64,000 nt of DNA from Microscillaceae bacterium (GTDB taxonomy: Bacteria > Bacteroidota > Bacteroidia > Cytophagales > Microscillaceae): positions 27,821 through 91,820 of the forward strand of contig JANWZA010000015.1 of the NCBI GenBank assembly GCA_025054775.1, given 5' to 3'. The translations under genes were made by a program, and so were the position numbers. The notes under the pieces are model-generated. The model had not been told where the DNA came from. It made no database searches and saw nothing but the letters and a program-made list of their open reading frames with translations. Position 1 is the stretch's first letter; every line of letters begins with the position of its first letter. Below are positions 1 through 8,969 of this stretch, piece by piece.

Positions 1-491
1 AGCAATTTCTCAAATAACTCTTTTTGTAAAATATGCCTAAACCAAGTGCTATTATCTAACTTTTCTAAATCTTTCACTATATTAGCAAAGGTTTGCTCTT
101 TTTGTTTCGTATCTTCTATCTTCATAGCTTGTAAATAGACAGCCTTTCCTGCTAAGAATGCCTTAATTTGATAGTTTTTGTAAATTTCCACAATTTTAGG
201 GAGTGAGGTAAGAAAGCAAGCCATAAAGACAAGTGTAATAAGCAATGTTTTGAGAGCAGTAAGGCTACATAAAGCCATGCCCTGCCAAAAAGAATACCTA
301 CCTTGGTTGATACGAAACCGAAAAACGTAACTTGCCACTACCATTGCCAAGACATAGATAAAAAAATCTAAAGACTTGGGCGTAGCTACAAACGGGTTCT
401 GGTAAATCCAATACAATGAAAGAAAATAAAGGATATAGCTCCCTGCGGCAATGATGCTTGTACGCAAAGCTATGCTAATAATTGAAGGCAT
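1..491 (-). CDS. DUF4199-like integral membrane protein (3' end outside window)
   Basis: The frame opens at an ATG (489-491) and runs off the left edge, so the C-terminus is not seen. The translation begins MPSIISIALRTSIIAAGSYI and shows three hydrophobic stretches, roughly residues 8-28, 42-60 and 75-97, followed by a charged amphipathic tail. The arrangement, including a short FWQGM loop between membrane segments, resembles the small DUF4199 membrane proteins common in Bacteroidota; this is pattern recognition and not proof. The start lies 22 bp after the stop of the SiaC gene, so the two are probably co-transcribed. Molecular function is unknown. Confidence 0.5.
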   Translation of the reverse strand, partial: MPSIISIALRTSIIAAGSYILYFLSLYWIYQNPFVATPKSLDFFIYVLAMVVASYVFRFRINQGRYSFWQGMALCSLTALKTLLITLVFMACFLTSLPKIVEIYKNYQIKAFLAGKAVYLQAMKIEDTKQKEQTFANIVKDLEKLDNSTWFRHILQKELFEKL

Positions 492-513
492 ACGTTATGG
501 ATAATAGAATACG

Positions 514-915
514 TCAAAAGTCTATGTGATATGCAATAATGTTCATTTCAGTTAGCTTGGTCGTATCTCTCAAATCTTCAGCTTCGGTAGCTAAGGAAAT
601 ATCGCTGGAAGGGTAATACCAGTTTACTTTAATTTCATAACCTTCTGAAATGTAATGCTTTAATTTTTTCATGATTCGCATAATAGCTTTGGAAGAGCCT
701 GTATTGAAATACGAAAGGTTAAAATTGAACACCAAAGGCTTTTTCACGTGTTCAAAATACTGATCTATCCAAACAATTACCTGTTCGTAAAAGGTATCAG
801 CATCTTCTAAATAAGACTCACCTTTGATGTTGCATAGCCCTATTTCTGCATTAAGCGATACTTCTGGGACGAAGTACGTACCTTGCATTCCTTTTATGAA
901 CAAGTTATTTAGCAT
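514..915 (-). CDS. siaC: SiaC-family regulatory phosphoprotein (DUF1987)
   Basis: A 133-residue cytosolic protein of the length usual for DUF1987. Family marks are the N-terminal strand pair with TYFVPEVSLN, the acidic GESYLEDADTFYEQV segment and the FNLSYFNTGSSKAIM motif (residues about 65-80), whose Thr/Ser cluster matches the segment phosphorylated in SiaC. In Pseudomonas, SiaC is controlled by phosphorylation by the kinase SiaB and dephosphorylation by the phosphatase SiaA, and stimulates the diguanylate cyclase SiaD. No siaA, siaB or siaD homologue is visible nearby, so the partners here are unknown. The downstream neighbour is a membrane protein 22 bp away. Confidence 0.8.
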   Translation of the reverse strand: MLNNLFIKGMQGTYFVPEVSLNAEIGLCNIKGESYLEDADTFYEQVIVWIDQYFEHVKKPLVFNFNLSYFNTGSSKAIMRIMKKLKHYISEGYEIKVNWYYPSSDISLATEAEDLRDTTKLTEMNIIAYHIDF

Positions 916-1098
916 ACATCTACGTTATTTGTTTTGTGATTTGTGTTTTGTAGCCATTTCTAATTTCAGTATTTTGTTAATATCTTGTAAGTTTTTGTGA
1001 AAAATAGGTAGTTTTTACAAAAATAATAAAAAACAGAAAAAATTACTACTTATGTAGAACCTCATTTAGCATCAATTTGTTTGCGAGTAACTATAAGC

Positions 1099-2355
1099 TT
1101 AAAAAATAAAGTAATTAAATTGTAGTTTTACTTCACCAGCTTGTTGCCTTTCTGCAATACTACCATTCATACGTTCATAAGTTATGTTTTCGTATTGTAG
1201 CTTCACGTTAAAATTAAAATCTTTAATGTAATAATTAAGCCCTATGCCCCAGCGAGACTCGGATTTAAGTCGGCTAAAGTTATCAATTCCTACTAAAAGA
1301 GCAGGGTTATTTTGTATTTCTTGGTTTAGGTTGTATTGTGTTTGCGTAATTCTAAAAATTTGCCCTTCGTACTTTACATAAGGTTGCAACTTAGCTTTTT
1401 TGAAAAGATAACCTGCTTCGGTGAAGAAAATAGTTTGATTAGGGATAAGCGGTGTAAAAGTGTTTGGATTAGTGGAATTTCCTCCTGACATAAACATAAC
1501 ATTATTACTCCAAGTAAAAGCCCCATTGTTGCCTATGGGCAGGTCAAGAAAAATATCTGTGCCGTAGTTGGTATAAGTGCCTTGCCAATCCACACCTGCC
1601 CCCCAAGCGAGTATTTTTTGTTTGCCTAAGGTTTGCCCTGTATAATAATGGCTTTTTTCCTCTATATCCCAAAAATTATAGTTCAGACGAGCTACGGCTC
1701 GCACATTACTAAACGGATTAGCAGCTCCGCCTCTATAAATACCCAAACGATACTCTAACCTATCGCTTGCCGTATAGCCACGCAAACTAATCCCAATATC
1801 ACGCGAAAAGTTGTTTCGCAAAGGTTGAAAACTAAATAAGTGTGGGTATTGATACCAACCAAACTCCAAACCTAAAAGCGAACTAATGGTTTGTAAACCT
1901 TGTCGGTTGATATTGACTAACTGCATACCTATACATGTCCATAGGTTTAGGGCTACTTGATGTTCTATTTGAGCATCAAGGATAATAAAAGTGGGGCTTT
2001 GGATATTTTTAGAGCCATTGCTACTAACCAGTCCTATGGGTTCTAAAATAGTGCTTTGCATAAAAAAAGAAGTTCTGGATGAGACGTTGCCTGTAAGTAA
2101 TAGGTTAGCTCTCCAAAGTTGCATTTGTGTTGCCCATTTGCGGTTATTATCAAAACCGGGAGCTGTACGCTCTTGAGTAAAAACGGCTTGCGGTTGAATA
2201 AGTACTCCTAATTTGAGTGTTTGCGGTAGAGCTTTGTCCTTATCTTCTATATTCTCTTGAGCAAACCCAGGCAAATAAGCGAAACATAATAATAGAAAAG
2301 TGAGGTGAATATCAAAAGGAAAAAACAATCGGCTCATAGAATGAAAAGGAAACAA
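1099..2355 (-). CDS. Outer-membrane porin, phosphate-selective porin O/P-like
   Basis: A 418-residue secreted beta-barrel protein. The N-terminus has a signal peptide ending near PGFAQ; translation may start at residue 1 or at Met7 (2337). The body alternates polar and aromatic residues in short strands separated by turns and ends in an aromatic-terminated strand (QFNYFIF), as outer-membrane barrels do. Segments such as the FMQST strand and the GISLRGY turn recall the OprO/OprP-like porins of Bacteroidota. The substrate cannot be inferred; phosphate is only the family name. The gene appears monocistronic, with an 18-bp tandem repeat 40 bp upstream of its start. Confidence 0.65.
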   Translation of the reverse strand: MFPFHSMSRLFFPFDIHLTFLLLCFAYLPGFAQENIEDKDKALPQTLKLGVLIQPQAVFTQERTAPGFDNNRKWATQMQLWRANLLLTGNVSSRTSFFMQSTILEPIGLVSSNGSKNIQSPTFIILDAQIEHQVALNLWTCIGMQLVNINRQGLQTISSLLGLEFGWYQYPHLFSFQPLRNNFSRDIGISLRGYTASDRLEYRLGIYRGGAANPFSNVRAVARLNYNFWDIEEKSHYYTGQTLGKQKILAWGAGVDWQGTYTNYGTDIFLDLPIGNNGAFTWSNNVMFMSGGNSTNPNTFTPLIPNQTIFFTEAGYLFKKAKLQPYVKYEGQIFRITQTQYNLNQEIQNNPALLVGIDNFSRLKSESRWGIGLNYYIKDFNFNVKLQYENITYERMNGSIAERQQAGEVKLQFNYFIF

Positions 2356-2395
2356 GAGGTTAGTACAAATTTGTTAAGTTGAAAAATCGTTTGGC

Positions 2396-2431
2396 ATCGT
2401 TGAAAAATACTATATCGTTGAAAAATACTAT
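2396..2431. repeat. Perfect 18-bp tandem duplication upstream of porin gene
   Basis: The 18-mer ATCGTTGAAAAATACTAT occurs twice head to tail with no mismatch; a third, partial copy (GTTGAAAAATCGT) lies at about 2379-2391. The repeats end about 40 bp before the porin start on the minus strand, and two short palindromes (CTATGAGATTCATAG and GCATAAATTATGC) follow immediately upstream. The position fits a promoter or operator region, but no clear TAnnTTTG box was found. A slippage duplication is an equally simple explanation. Confidence 0.6.
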
Positions 2432-2592
2432 GAGATTCATAGCATAAATTATGCAATTTTTTACTTTATTAAAAAGTATTTATACTTATCTATTTACAAA
2501 AAAAAATTTCAGCTTATTTGAGTATATTTACATTTTTAAGAAAAGCTTTTTTTGTCCAATTTTTATGATATGTCATTAAGTAGTTAGAATAC

Positions 2593-2684
2593 AAAAAAAG
2601 AGACTTACATATAAGGCAGCCTCTTGAGTCTGTAAAGCAGGTTTTTAGGTAGCTAAAGGAAAGTTATCTTTTTAGCCTTTACAG
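2593..2684 (-). terminator. Hairpins with T-run downstream of the AAA ATPase gene
   Basis: CTGTAAAG (2630-2637) pairs with CTTTACAG (2677-2684), with an inner GCTAAA/TTTAGC pairing. Read on the minus strand, a further AGACT...AGTCT pairing is followed by a run of seven T (complement of 2593-2600). It starts 43 bp after the AAA stop codon, so termination is likely. The rest of the 2356-2726 gap shows no gene. Confidence 0.5.
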
Positions 2685-2726
2685 GAGGTTCTTGTAACTA
2701 CTTACTGAGCGGAGAGTATTTGATAT

Positions 2727-3914
2727 TCAGCCGTGTCCGGATTGGGATTTACGCAAACGATTAAGTGTATCAACATCTTCCTCTATATAGGCAAGAATAT
2801 CTTGTATCTCTTCTTTGATAGCTCCAATATCTATCTGATTAGCAAGCATTTGTGTCATGTTATAAATATAAGCACCTGTAAACTTGTTTTCTCTATAATT
2901 TTCTACAATTTCATGGGCATAGAGTGTTTTGAGATTTTCCATGTTCAGATTTTTAAGTGCTTTTTGAATAATATTGATAATATTTTCTGCAGTCAAATCT
3001 CCAAAGAATAAGATTTTGTTAAACCTTCCTGGTCTTTGTGCGGCGGTATCCACGAGCCAGAGGCTATTTGTAGTGGCAATGATTCCTACATCAGGGTTAA
3101 TTTTTTCTACTCCATCTAATACATCAAGAAAAGTACGGAGATAAGAAGTTTGAGAATAGTTATCGCGGTTACCGAGTTCTAGATCTACATCATCTAGAAT
3201 AATAAGTGAAGGGGCGAGGATATTAGCAAATTTCACGGCATTACGTATGGCAGCGGCTGAGGCTTTCAGAATAGTTACTCCTTTTTGTTTGAGCATATTT
3301 GCCAGTACAATTAAAGACTCCGTTTTGCCTGATCCAGGAACACCCACAAAAAGATACCGCAAGAGGCGTTTTCTTTTTTCAAAAATAGCATCATAAGCTT
3401 GCAAATCTTTGAGAATACTTTGTGGCAAAAATATATCATTGAAAGAGCGTTCAGGCAATTCGTGCTTGTAAAAATTCTGAAAATCATCATCTTCTACATT
3501 GATATAAGCCCCCTTAAAGTCGCTGTAATAAATAGCATTATCTAACAAATACTCAAAGAAGCTGTAATCTTCAAAGTTAAACTTATCGTCTGAAGTAATA
3601 GTAATTTCATGGTATAGCACCTCATCATTTTCCCAGTAAGATTTGAAGAAGACTAGAATAGACTTGTTTTGTACTTTGAGTATAATGTGCGTATTTTTAG
3701 CATTATTCATACGCACTACATTAGAGAACTCCGTACCTTCCAAAATTTTTTCTATTTTAATAGGAATTTGCGCATTTTCCAAACTTATTGTGCCTTGGTT
3801 AAGATTAGAAAAGAACTCAAAAAGTAAGTTTCTGACTAATATAGGAATTCGCTTATGGTAAAGACAAAGTACCTGCTCGGTTTTGGTGATGTTAATTGAA
3901 ATACGGTGGCTCAT
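2727..3914 (-). CDS. AAA-family ATPase with novel N-terminal domain
   Basis: A 395-residue soluble protein. Residues 1-150 match no family I know. The C-terminal half is an AAA module: Walker A GVPGSGKT (191-198), Walker B LIILDDVD (237-244), sensor-1 TTN (281-283) and the RPGRF arginine-finger segment (294-298), followed by a small helical lid. The layout resembles FtsH/proteasome-type AAA proteins but without a protease or membrane segment, so remodelling of a bound protein is the likely activity; the target is unknown. It lies 66 bp downstream of rny on the same strand and may share its transcript. Confidence 0.75.
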   Translation of the reverse strand: MSHRISINITKTEQVLCLYHKRIPILVRNLLFEFFSNLNQGTISLENAQIPIKIEKILEGTEFSNVVRMNNAKNTHIILKVQNKSILVFFKSYWENDEVLYHEITITSDDKFNFEDYSFFEYLLDNAIYYSDFKGAYINVEDDDFQNFYKHELPERSFNDIFLPQSILKDLQAYDAIFEKRKRLLRYLFVGVPGSGKTESLIVLANMLKQKGVTILKASAAAIRNAVKFANILAPSLIILDDVDLELGNRDNYSQTSYLRTFLDVLDGVEKINPDVGIIATTNSLWLVDTAAQRPGRFNKILFFGDLTAENIINIIQKALKNLNMENLKTLYAHEIVENYRENKFTGAYIYNMTQMLANQIDIGAIKEEIQDILAYIEEDVDTLNRLRKSQSGHG

Positions 3915-3980
3915 AACGTAGTGCGTAAGCAGTTGGTTTTAATAGTCAAAAATATGAATTTGATTAGAGAAAGCTACTAA

Positions 3981-5564
3981 TTACTTAGCATAACTTACGG
4001 CTCGCATTTCACGAATTACGGTAACCTTCACCTGTCCTGGATATTGTAGTCCTTTTTCTATTTTTTGAGCAATATCAAAGGCAAGACTATTAGCTTTTTC
4101 ATCTTTTACTTGGTCTGCATCTACGATTACACGCAGTTCACGTCCTGCTTGGATAGCATAGCATTTAGTTACTCCCTCAAATGACGTAGCAATTTCTTCC
4201 AAATCTTTCAATCGTTTGATGTATGACTCCATAATTTCACGTCTGGCGCCTGGTCTAGAACCTGAAATAGCATCGCAGGCTTGTACGATAGGAGAAATGA
4301 GAGAGGTCATTTCTATTTCGTCGTGGTGTGCTCCGATGGCATTGCATACTTCAGGGTTTTCTTTATATTTTCTTGCTAAGTCCATGCCTAAAAGTGCGTG
4401 CGGCATGTCAGGTTCATCAGGGTAGACTTTTCCTATATCGTGCAGTAGCCCTGCTCGTTTAGCAAGCTTGGCATTCAGCCCTAGTTCGGCTGCCATAGTA
4501 GCACAAAGGCGAGCAACTTCTTTGGAATGTTGCAGTAAATTTTGCCCATAGGAGGAGCGGAAGCGCATTCGCCCTACAAGTTTGATAAGTTCGGGATGCA
4601 GGTTGTGAATACCAAGTTCAATAGCGGTTCTTTCACCTATTTCAACTATTTCCTCTTCAATACTTTTAGTGGTTTTAGCCACAATCTCCTCAATGCGGGC
4701 AGGATGGATGCGCCCATCAGCAACTAATTTTTGTAATGACAACCGAGCAACTTCACGTCTTACAGGGTCAAATCCTGAAATAATAATAGCATCGGGGGTA
4801 TCATCTACGATAATTTCTACTCCTGTGGCGGCTTCTAAGGCTCTGATATTTCTTCCTTCGCGTCCAATGACTTTTCCTTTTATCTCTTCACTTTCTATGT
4901 GAAAGATAGAAACGCAATTTTCTATGGCATGTTCAGTGGCAGTACGTTGTATGGTTTGGATAATAATTTTCTTAGCTTCCCTTGTAGCTGACATTTTAGC
5001 CTCTTCTAATAGATTTTTAGCATACCCTTGTATTTGGGCTTGGGCTTCCTCTTTAAGTGATTCTATGAGCTGCTGTTTAGCTTCTTCGGCAGTAAGGTTA
5101 GCTATTTTTTCTAGTTGCTCTACCTGCGAGAGTCTTAATCTTTCAGCTTCTTCTTTCTTTTTATTAATGATTTCAGTTTGTTGTTTAAGGTTTTCAGCAA
5201 TTTGATTAAGCTCGGCTTCACGTTTCTTTTGTTGCTCTGCCATCTTGCCTAAGGTTTGTTCTTTCTGTTTAAGTTTGCTTTCATTAGTAAGCAAGAGATT
5301 TCGTTTACGATTAAGTTCTTCTTCTATTTCGTTCTTTTTTTTCAAAATTTCTTCTTTGGCCTCTAAAATACAGTCTTTTTTGTAGTTTTCAGCATCTTTT
5401 TTTAGACTTTCTGCCTGAATTTCAGCTTCTCTGACAATTAGTGATGCGCGCTCTTGGGCTTCTTGTTCTTGTTTTCTAAGCAAGCTACGTAGTAGAGAGC
5501 GATCTATAAAAATACCTACTACAATACCTACTACCGCAGCAATAACTGCTATAATTATCTCCAT
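3981..5564 (-). CDS. rny: Ribonuclease Y
   Basis: A 527-residue membrane-anchored endoribonuclease that initiates mRNA decay. The order is complete and canonical: one N-terminal membrane helix (residues about 3-22, [17 protein letters not shown]), a long charged coiled coil (about 25-200), a KH RNA-binding domain with the GREG loop ([14 protein letters not shown]), and a C-terminal HD phosphohydrolase domain containing the metal-binding LLHDIGKV pair. The length is usual for the family. In many Bacteroidota rny sits next to zapA and pheT; here a 770-bp non-coding gap lies upstream instead. Confidence 0.97.
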   Translation of the reverse strand: MEIIIAVIAAVVGIVVGIFIDRSLLRSLLRKQEQEAQERASLIVREAEIQAESLKKDAENYKKDCILEAKEEILKKKNEIEEELNRKRNLLLTNESKLKQKEQTLGKMAEQQKKREAELNQIAENLKQQTEIINKKKEEAERLRLSQVEQLEKIANLTAEEAKQQLIESLKEEAQAQIQGYAKNLLEEAKMSATREAKKIIIQTIQRTATEHAIENCVSIFHIESEEIKGKVIGREGRNIRALEAATGVEIIVDDTPDAIIISGFDPVRREVARLSLQKLVADGRIHPARIEEIVAKTTKSIEEEIVEIGERTAIELGIHNLHPELIKLVGRMRFRSSYGQNLLQHSKEVARLCATMAAELGLNAKLAKRAGLLHDIGKVYPDEPDMPHALLGMDLARKYKENPEVCNAIGAHHDEIEMTSLISPIVQACDAISGSRPGARREIMESYIKRLKDLEEIATSFEGVTKCYAIQAGRELRVIVDADQVKDEKANSLAFDIAQKIEKGLQYPGQVKVTVIREMRAVSYAK

Positions 5565-6154
5565 GGTTTTTAGTTAAGATTAAGGTTTGAAAACTTGGTT
5601 ATGTAATAAACTACAAAGGGTAGGAAGTAAGAATTGGCAATTTTGCTTGCAGATAGTTTTGAAATTATGCCAATGAGACTATCAATTTTAGATAGATTTG
5701 AGCTATCTAGCTAGTATTAGCTTACATTTTTCTTAGAAACATTAGCAGAGTCAGATAAAATAAGCAAGTAGTGTTTAGGCTAGCCATTATTATTAAAAAA
5801 AGGTTGCGTAGCAAGGATTTATGTTTCTGCAAGTTTCTTCAAATACATCCAAGCAAGCAGCTGTATTTTAATAGTTTCTTAAAGCAACATAAGTGAAACA
5901 CACCAAAAAAAGTTTCTGTATATCTGTATATAAATTAGCTGGCAGTGGTTCAATATAATGATACGTGTTGTTTCATACTCAAAAATTAATATAATATAAT
6001 TAGCAATTCAATTTCTAACAAAATTTTGTAGCTATTTCACAATATCACATATTTTAACCACTACCGATTATCACTTTCAAGTACTTAATAGCCTAATAGT
6101 TAAATCTGTCAGTTCTTTTAGAACTTTACGGATTTTTCAGCAGTGCTACTTACG

Positions 6155-6183
6155 TTGTTAAAAGAATGCTTGGTTTATCTTTG
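6155..6183 (+). promoter_or_regulatory. Orphan Bacteroidota-type promoter in rny upstream gap
   Basis: TTG at 6155-6157 and a perfect TATCTTTG (TAnnTTTG class) at 6176-6183 are separated by 18 bp, which fits the Bacteroidota primary-sigma consensus. It points rightward, where no plus-strand gene exists: the next gene is convergent and ends at 6335. The remaining gap (5565-6154) shows no ORF with family features and no recognisable RNA. Confidence 0.45.
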
Positions 6184-6189
6184 CTCACA

Positions 6190-6275
6190 CAGCTACTGCT
6201 TTTTTAGCACAAAACTTACTTTCTATTCCTTTGGTTTATTTCTATGATTATTTTGCAATAATAATATTTTTTTTT
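6190..6275 (+). ncRNA. Candidate small RNA
   Basis: Transcription from the promoter at 6155-6183 would start near 6190. About 57-72 nt on, a small AU hairpin (ATTATT at 6247-6252, AATAAT at 6257-6262) is followed by nine T (6267-6275), the layout of an intrinsic terminator. A 6-bp AU stem is weak. No known RNA family was recognised, so this rests only on promoter plus terminator-like geometry. Confidence 0.25.
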
Positions 6276-6334
6276 GGATTAAGCAAATTCGCTTTATACA
6301 AAATTGATTACTTACTGCAAATACCCTTCAGGAG

Positions 6335-7489
6335 TTATGCTAATTTTCTATTTTTCCATTCGTATGAGGTATTCAAATTAGCAATTATTCCAAAAAAAAT
6401 TACATAATAAGGATAGATTATTTGTAACAAAGGTATAGCCCATATGTGTTTTCTTTTGCCTAAAAACCACAACACTGGGCACAAGAAGATGTACTCACTC
6501 CCGCATTTTAGCCCTATTTGCCATGCGAAAGTGTGCCAAGATTGTATACCTGCAAGTGTAAGAAAAAAGGCGAAAGGTACTAAGGCATTGCTCAAAAAAA
6601 TGAAAACAGCTAAAATTTTTGAAAATACGTCAGGATAAGCATGCCACTTACTTGCCCAACGCTTGCGTTGCTGAAAAAATGCTTTCCAGGTAGCTTGAGC
6701 TTGCGTATGTACAATATTTTGTGAACTTTTGAGAAAACGAATATTTTGAGGAGAAATTTTTGCAATTTTACGCATGAGCAACTCATCGTCGCCAGAGGCG
6801 AGATGTTTTATACCTTCAAAGCCATTTACCCGAGCGAAGATTTGTTTTGTGTAAGCCAAATTTGCTCCGTTGCACATGGTAGGGAAACCTGCTTGCATAC
6901 TTGCCGCACCTGCTCCAACTAAACTTGCAAACTCAATAGTTTGGAGAACCTGAAATAAATCTTTTTCTGCCGAAAACGTAACTAAACTGCTTATAAGTGG
7001 GCTATGGGTTTGTTGGTAGAATAAATTTATCGTTTCTAGCCATTCTTTGGGTAGTACGCAGTCGCCATCGGTAGTGAGTATGAGTTCGCCTTGTGCGTGT
7101 TGAATGGCTAATTCAAGAGCTTGTTTTTTGGGTGAGATAAGGTTTTGTGAGGACAAATGTAAGAGATGTAAAGGGAAATTTGGGTGTTTTTGGATAAAGT
7201 TTTTAATAATTTCTACACTCTCATCGGTAGAATGGTCGTTTACCATCCAAACTTCAAATTTGTTTGTAGGATAAGTTTGTGCTAAAAGACTTTGCAAAAG
7301 AGCAGGTAAATGCTTGGCTTCATTCCGAACAGGTATCACTACTGAAAGGAAAGCTTTGGGAAATTCTTGTATTGTATTTGGAGTTCTGAGCTTTATTGTC
7401 GGAATTTGAAACCAGTAATATGCTAAAATAAGATTAAAACAAGCGTATAAGCCCCAAACTAATGCTATAAATAATGTGAAATACAACAA
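6335..7489 (-). CDS. Membrane glycosyltransferase, family 2
   Basis: A 384-residue inner-membrane glycosyltransferase. A membrane helix at residues 2-24 precedes a GT-A domain with the nucleotide-binding start SVVIPVRNEAKHL, the VNDHSTDES acidic motif, the metal-binding DGD (TTDGDCVLP) and the QQRKRWASKW acceptor motif typical of processive or membrane GT2 enzymes. Three hydrophobic segments close the C-terminus. It probably transfers a sugar from a nucleotide donor to a lipid or glycan at the cytoplasmic face; the product is unknown. No ATG is available, and the frame starts with TTG (7489 or 7486). Confidence 0.85.
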   Translation of the reverse strand: MLYFTLFIALVWGLYACFNLILAYYWFQIPTIKLRTPNTIQEFPKAFLSVVIPVRNEAKHLPALLQSLLAQTYPTNKFEVWMVNDHSTDESVEIIKNFIQKHPNFPLHLLHLSSQNLISPKKQALELAIQHAQGELILTTDGDCVLPKEWLETINLFYQQTHSPLISSLVTFSAEKDLFQVLQTIEFASLVGAGAASMQAGFPTMCNGANLAYTKQIFARVNGFEGIKHLASGDDELLMRKIAKISPQNIRFLKSSQNIVHTQAQATWKAFFQQRKRWASKWHAYPDVFSKILAVFIFLSNALVPFAFFLTLAGIQSWHTFAWQIGLKCGSEYIFLCPVLWFLGKRKHIWAIPLLQIIYPYYVIFFGIIANLNTSYEWKNRKLA

Positions 7490-7533
7490 TTTTTATTTTA
7501 TGAAAAATAATTTTTTCAGTTATTAGGTATTTT

Positions 7534-7833
7534 TTACTTTGAGCCACGCAACATCAGACCTGCACCACCCACAATCAATACAAGCATTATTAAGATTTCT
7601 AATGCACTTATGGTTTGCATATAAATTTGTAAGTTAAGAATAATACCAAAAAGGAGCATTATCATAGAACCAAACATAAGCAACCACCCCCAAATATTTT
7701 TGATATTAAAAAAAATCATGACTATACCGAAAATAAACGGAATGAGTACCATACCTGAGGTTACGCGAAAACGCCCTATGTTAAAAATACTATAGGAGGT
7801 ACTAAAAAGATTGCTTACTTGCACTGAAGACAA
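7534..7833 (-). CDS. Small membrane protein, possibly truncated by an in-frame amber
   Basis: A 99-residue protein from a TTG start, with three hydrophobic stretches (about residues 28-44, 50-68, 76-93) and a LMLRGSK tail. Family not recognised. The same frame continues upstream through a TAG (7837-7839) to an ATG at 7897-7899, and that 20-codon stretch (MSKSTPYIILDLTMLVAGVY) is hydrophobic and protein-like. Either translation begins at TTG after the TAG, or an ancestral longer protein has been interrupted. Gene order and strand are shared with the glycosyltransferase 44 bp downstream. Confidence 0.5.
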   Translation of the reverse strand: MSSVQVSNLFSTSYSIFNIGRFRVTSGMVLIPFIFGIVMIFFNIKNIWGWLLMFGSMIMLLFGIILNLQIYMQTISALEILIMLVLIVGGAGLMLRGSK

Positions 7834-7952
7834 GAACTAGTACACTCCTGCCACGAGCATGGTTAAGTCTAATATAATATAAGGAGTAGATTTACTCATA
7901 AATGAATGAAAAAATACTTGCTTTTTTATCTTTTACGAAAAGTACTTAAAAG

Positions 7953-8957
7953 TTATTTGTATAAAAGAGTTTCCATTCGTTTATTTTTGTCAATATAGCC
8001 GCGGTACATACCGTCAGTATTGAAGGGCATAGCGATATTTCCTTCGCGGTCAAGGGCAATTACGCCGCCAGAACCGCCTAATTTTTGCACTAAATCTAAG
8101 GCTTGCTGTGCGGCTTGTTGCAAAGATAGGTTTTGCATGGTTTTGAGTGCAGCAATACGGAAGGCAACATTTGCTCTAATAAAATACTCTCCATGTCCTG
8201 TGGCAGAGACGGCACAACTGTTATTATCGGCATACGTACCTGCCCCAATGATAGGTGCATCACCCACTCTACCATATCTCTTATTTATCATTCCTCCTGT
8301 AGAGGTGCCTGCGGCAAGATTACCTGCCTTGTCTAAAGCTACACAACCTACGGTGCCAAATTTTCCTATTTCTTGGTTTGGGCTGAGGCTAGCTTTTTGA
8401 TTTTTCTTTTGGTCTTTTAAGCGTTTTTGTAGTTTTTTCAGTTGATTTATTTGTTCTGGGGTAATGAAGTAATTAGGCTTTACCATTTCTAATCCTTGCT
8501 CTTTGGCAAATTGTTCGGCACCTTTGCCAATCATAAAGACGTGAGGGCTTTTTTGCATAACTAACTTGGCAGCAGAGATAGGCTGTTTAATACGGCTTAC
8601 ACCTGCTACGGCACCTGCCTCTAAAGTAGCCCCGTTCATGATAGATGCGTCTAGTTCAGGTTGGGCTTTGTTGTTCAATACGCTTCCTACTCCTGCATTA
8701 AAAAGTGGGTGATTTTCCAAAAAAATAATGGTTTGCTCTACGGCATCGAGGCTCGTACCACCATTTTCTAGAGTTTGATAACCTATCCGTAAGGCTTTGG
8801 CGAGAGCTTCGTGGACTTCTTTTTCTTTTTCTGGAGGCATATCTGCTTTGCGAATAGTACCTGCCCCGCCGTGAATAACGATAACAGGTTGGTACTGTGC
8901 AAATAAATAGTTCATTATCAAGAAGTTAGTAAGGAAAGATAAACTCAAACATTTCAT
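7953..8957 (-). CDS. iaaA: Isoaspartyl peptidase / L-asparaginase, Ntn-hydrolase
   Basis: A 334-residue proenzyme of the plant-type asparaginase family, which cleaves itself before a threonine that then acts as nucleophile on isoaspartyl dipeptides and asparagine. Visible motifs are VIHGGAGTIR near residue 28, the GVGSVLNN turn, the self-cleavage site KFGTVGCVALD with Thr202, and the C-terminal TGHGEYFIR and GGSGGVIALD segments. The first 20 residues are hydrophobic and end in a possible cleavage site, so export is likely. The start is 12 bp downstream of the ADP-ribosylglycohydrolase stop, suggesting one transcript. Confidence 0.93.
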   Translation of the reverse strand: MKCLSLSFLTNFLIMNYLFAQYQPVIVIHGGAGTIRKADMPPEKEKEVHEALAKALRIGYQTLENGGTSLDAVEQTIIFLENHPLFNAGVGSVLNNKAQPELDASIMNGATLEAGAVAGVSRIKQPISAAKLVMQKSPHVFMIGKGAEQFAKEQGLEMVKPNYFITPEQINQLKKLQKRLKDQKKNQKASLSPNQEIGKFGTVGCVALDKAGNLAAGTSTGGMINKRYGRVGDAPIIGAGTYADNNSCAVSATGHGEYFIRANVAFRIAALKTMQNLSLQQAAQQALDLVQKLGGSGGVIALDREGNIAMPFNTDGMYRGYIDKNKRMETLLYK

Positions 8958-8969
8958 TAGTTTGTATTA

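Noticed and set aside
5565..6154. 6S RNA or zapA gene upstream of rny
   Set aside because: The place is where zapA often lies, but no ZapA-like frame or 6S-like open-bubble fold could be supported.
8020..8400. Plus-strand ORF of 126 codons opposite the isoaspartyl peptidase
   Set aside because: It lies wholly antisense to a well-supported enzyme gene and has low-complexity Ala/Ser/Pro content typical of shadow frames.
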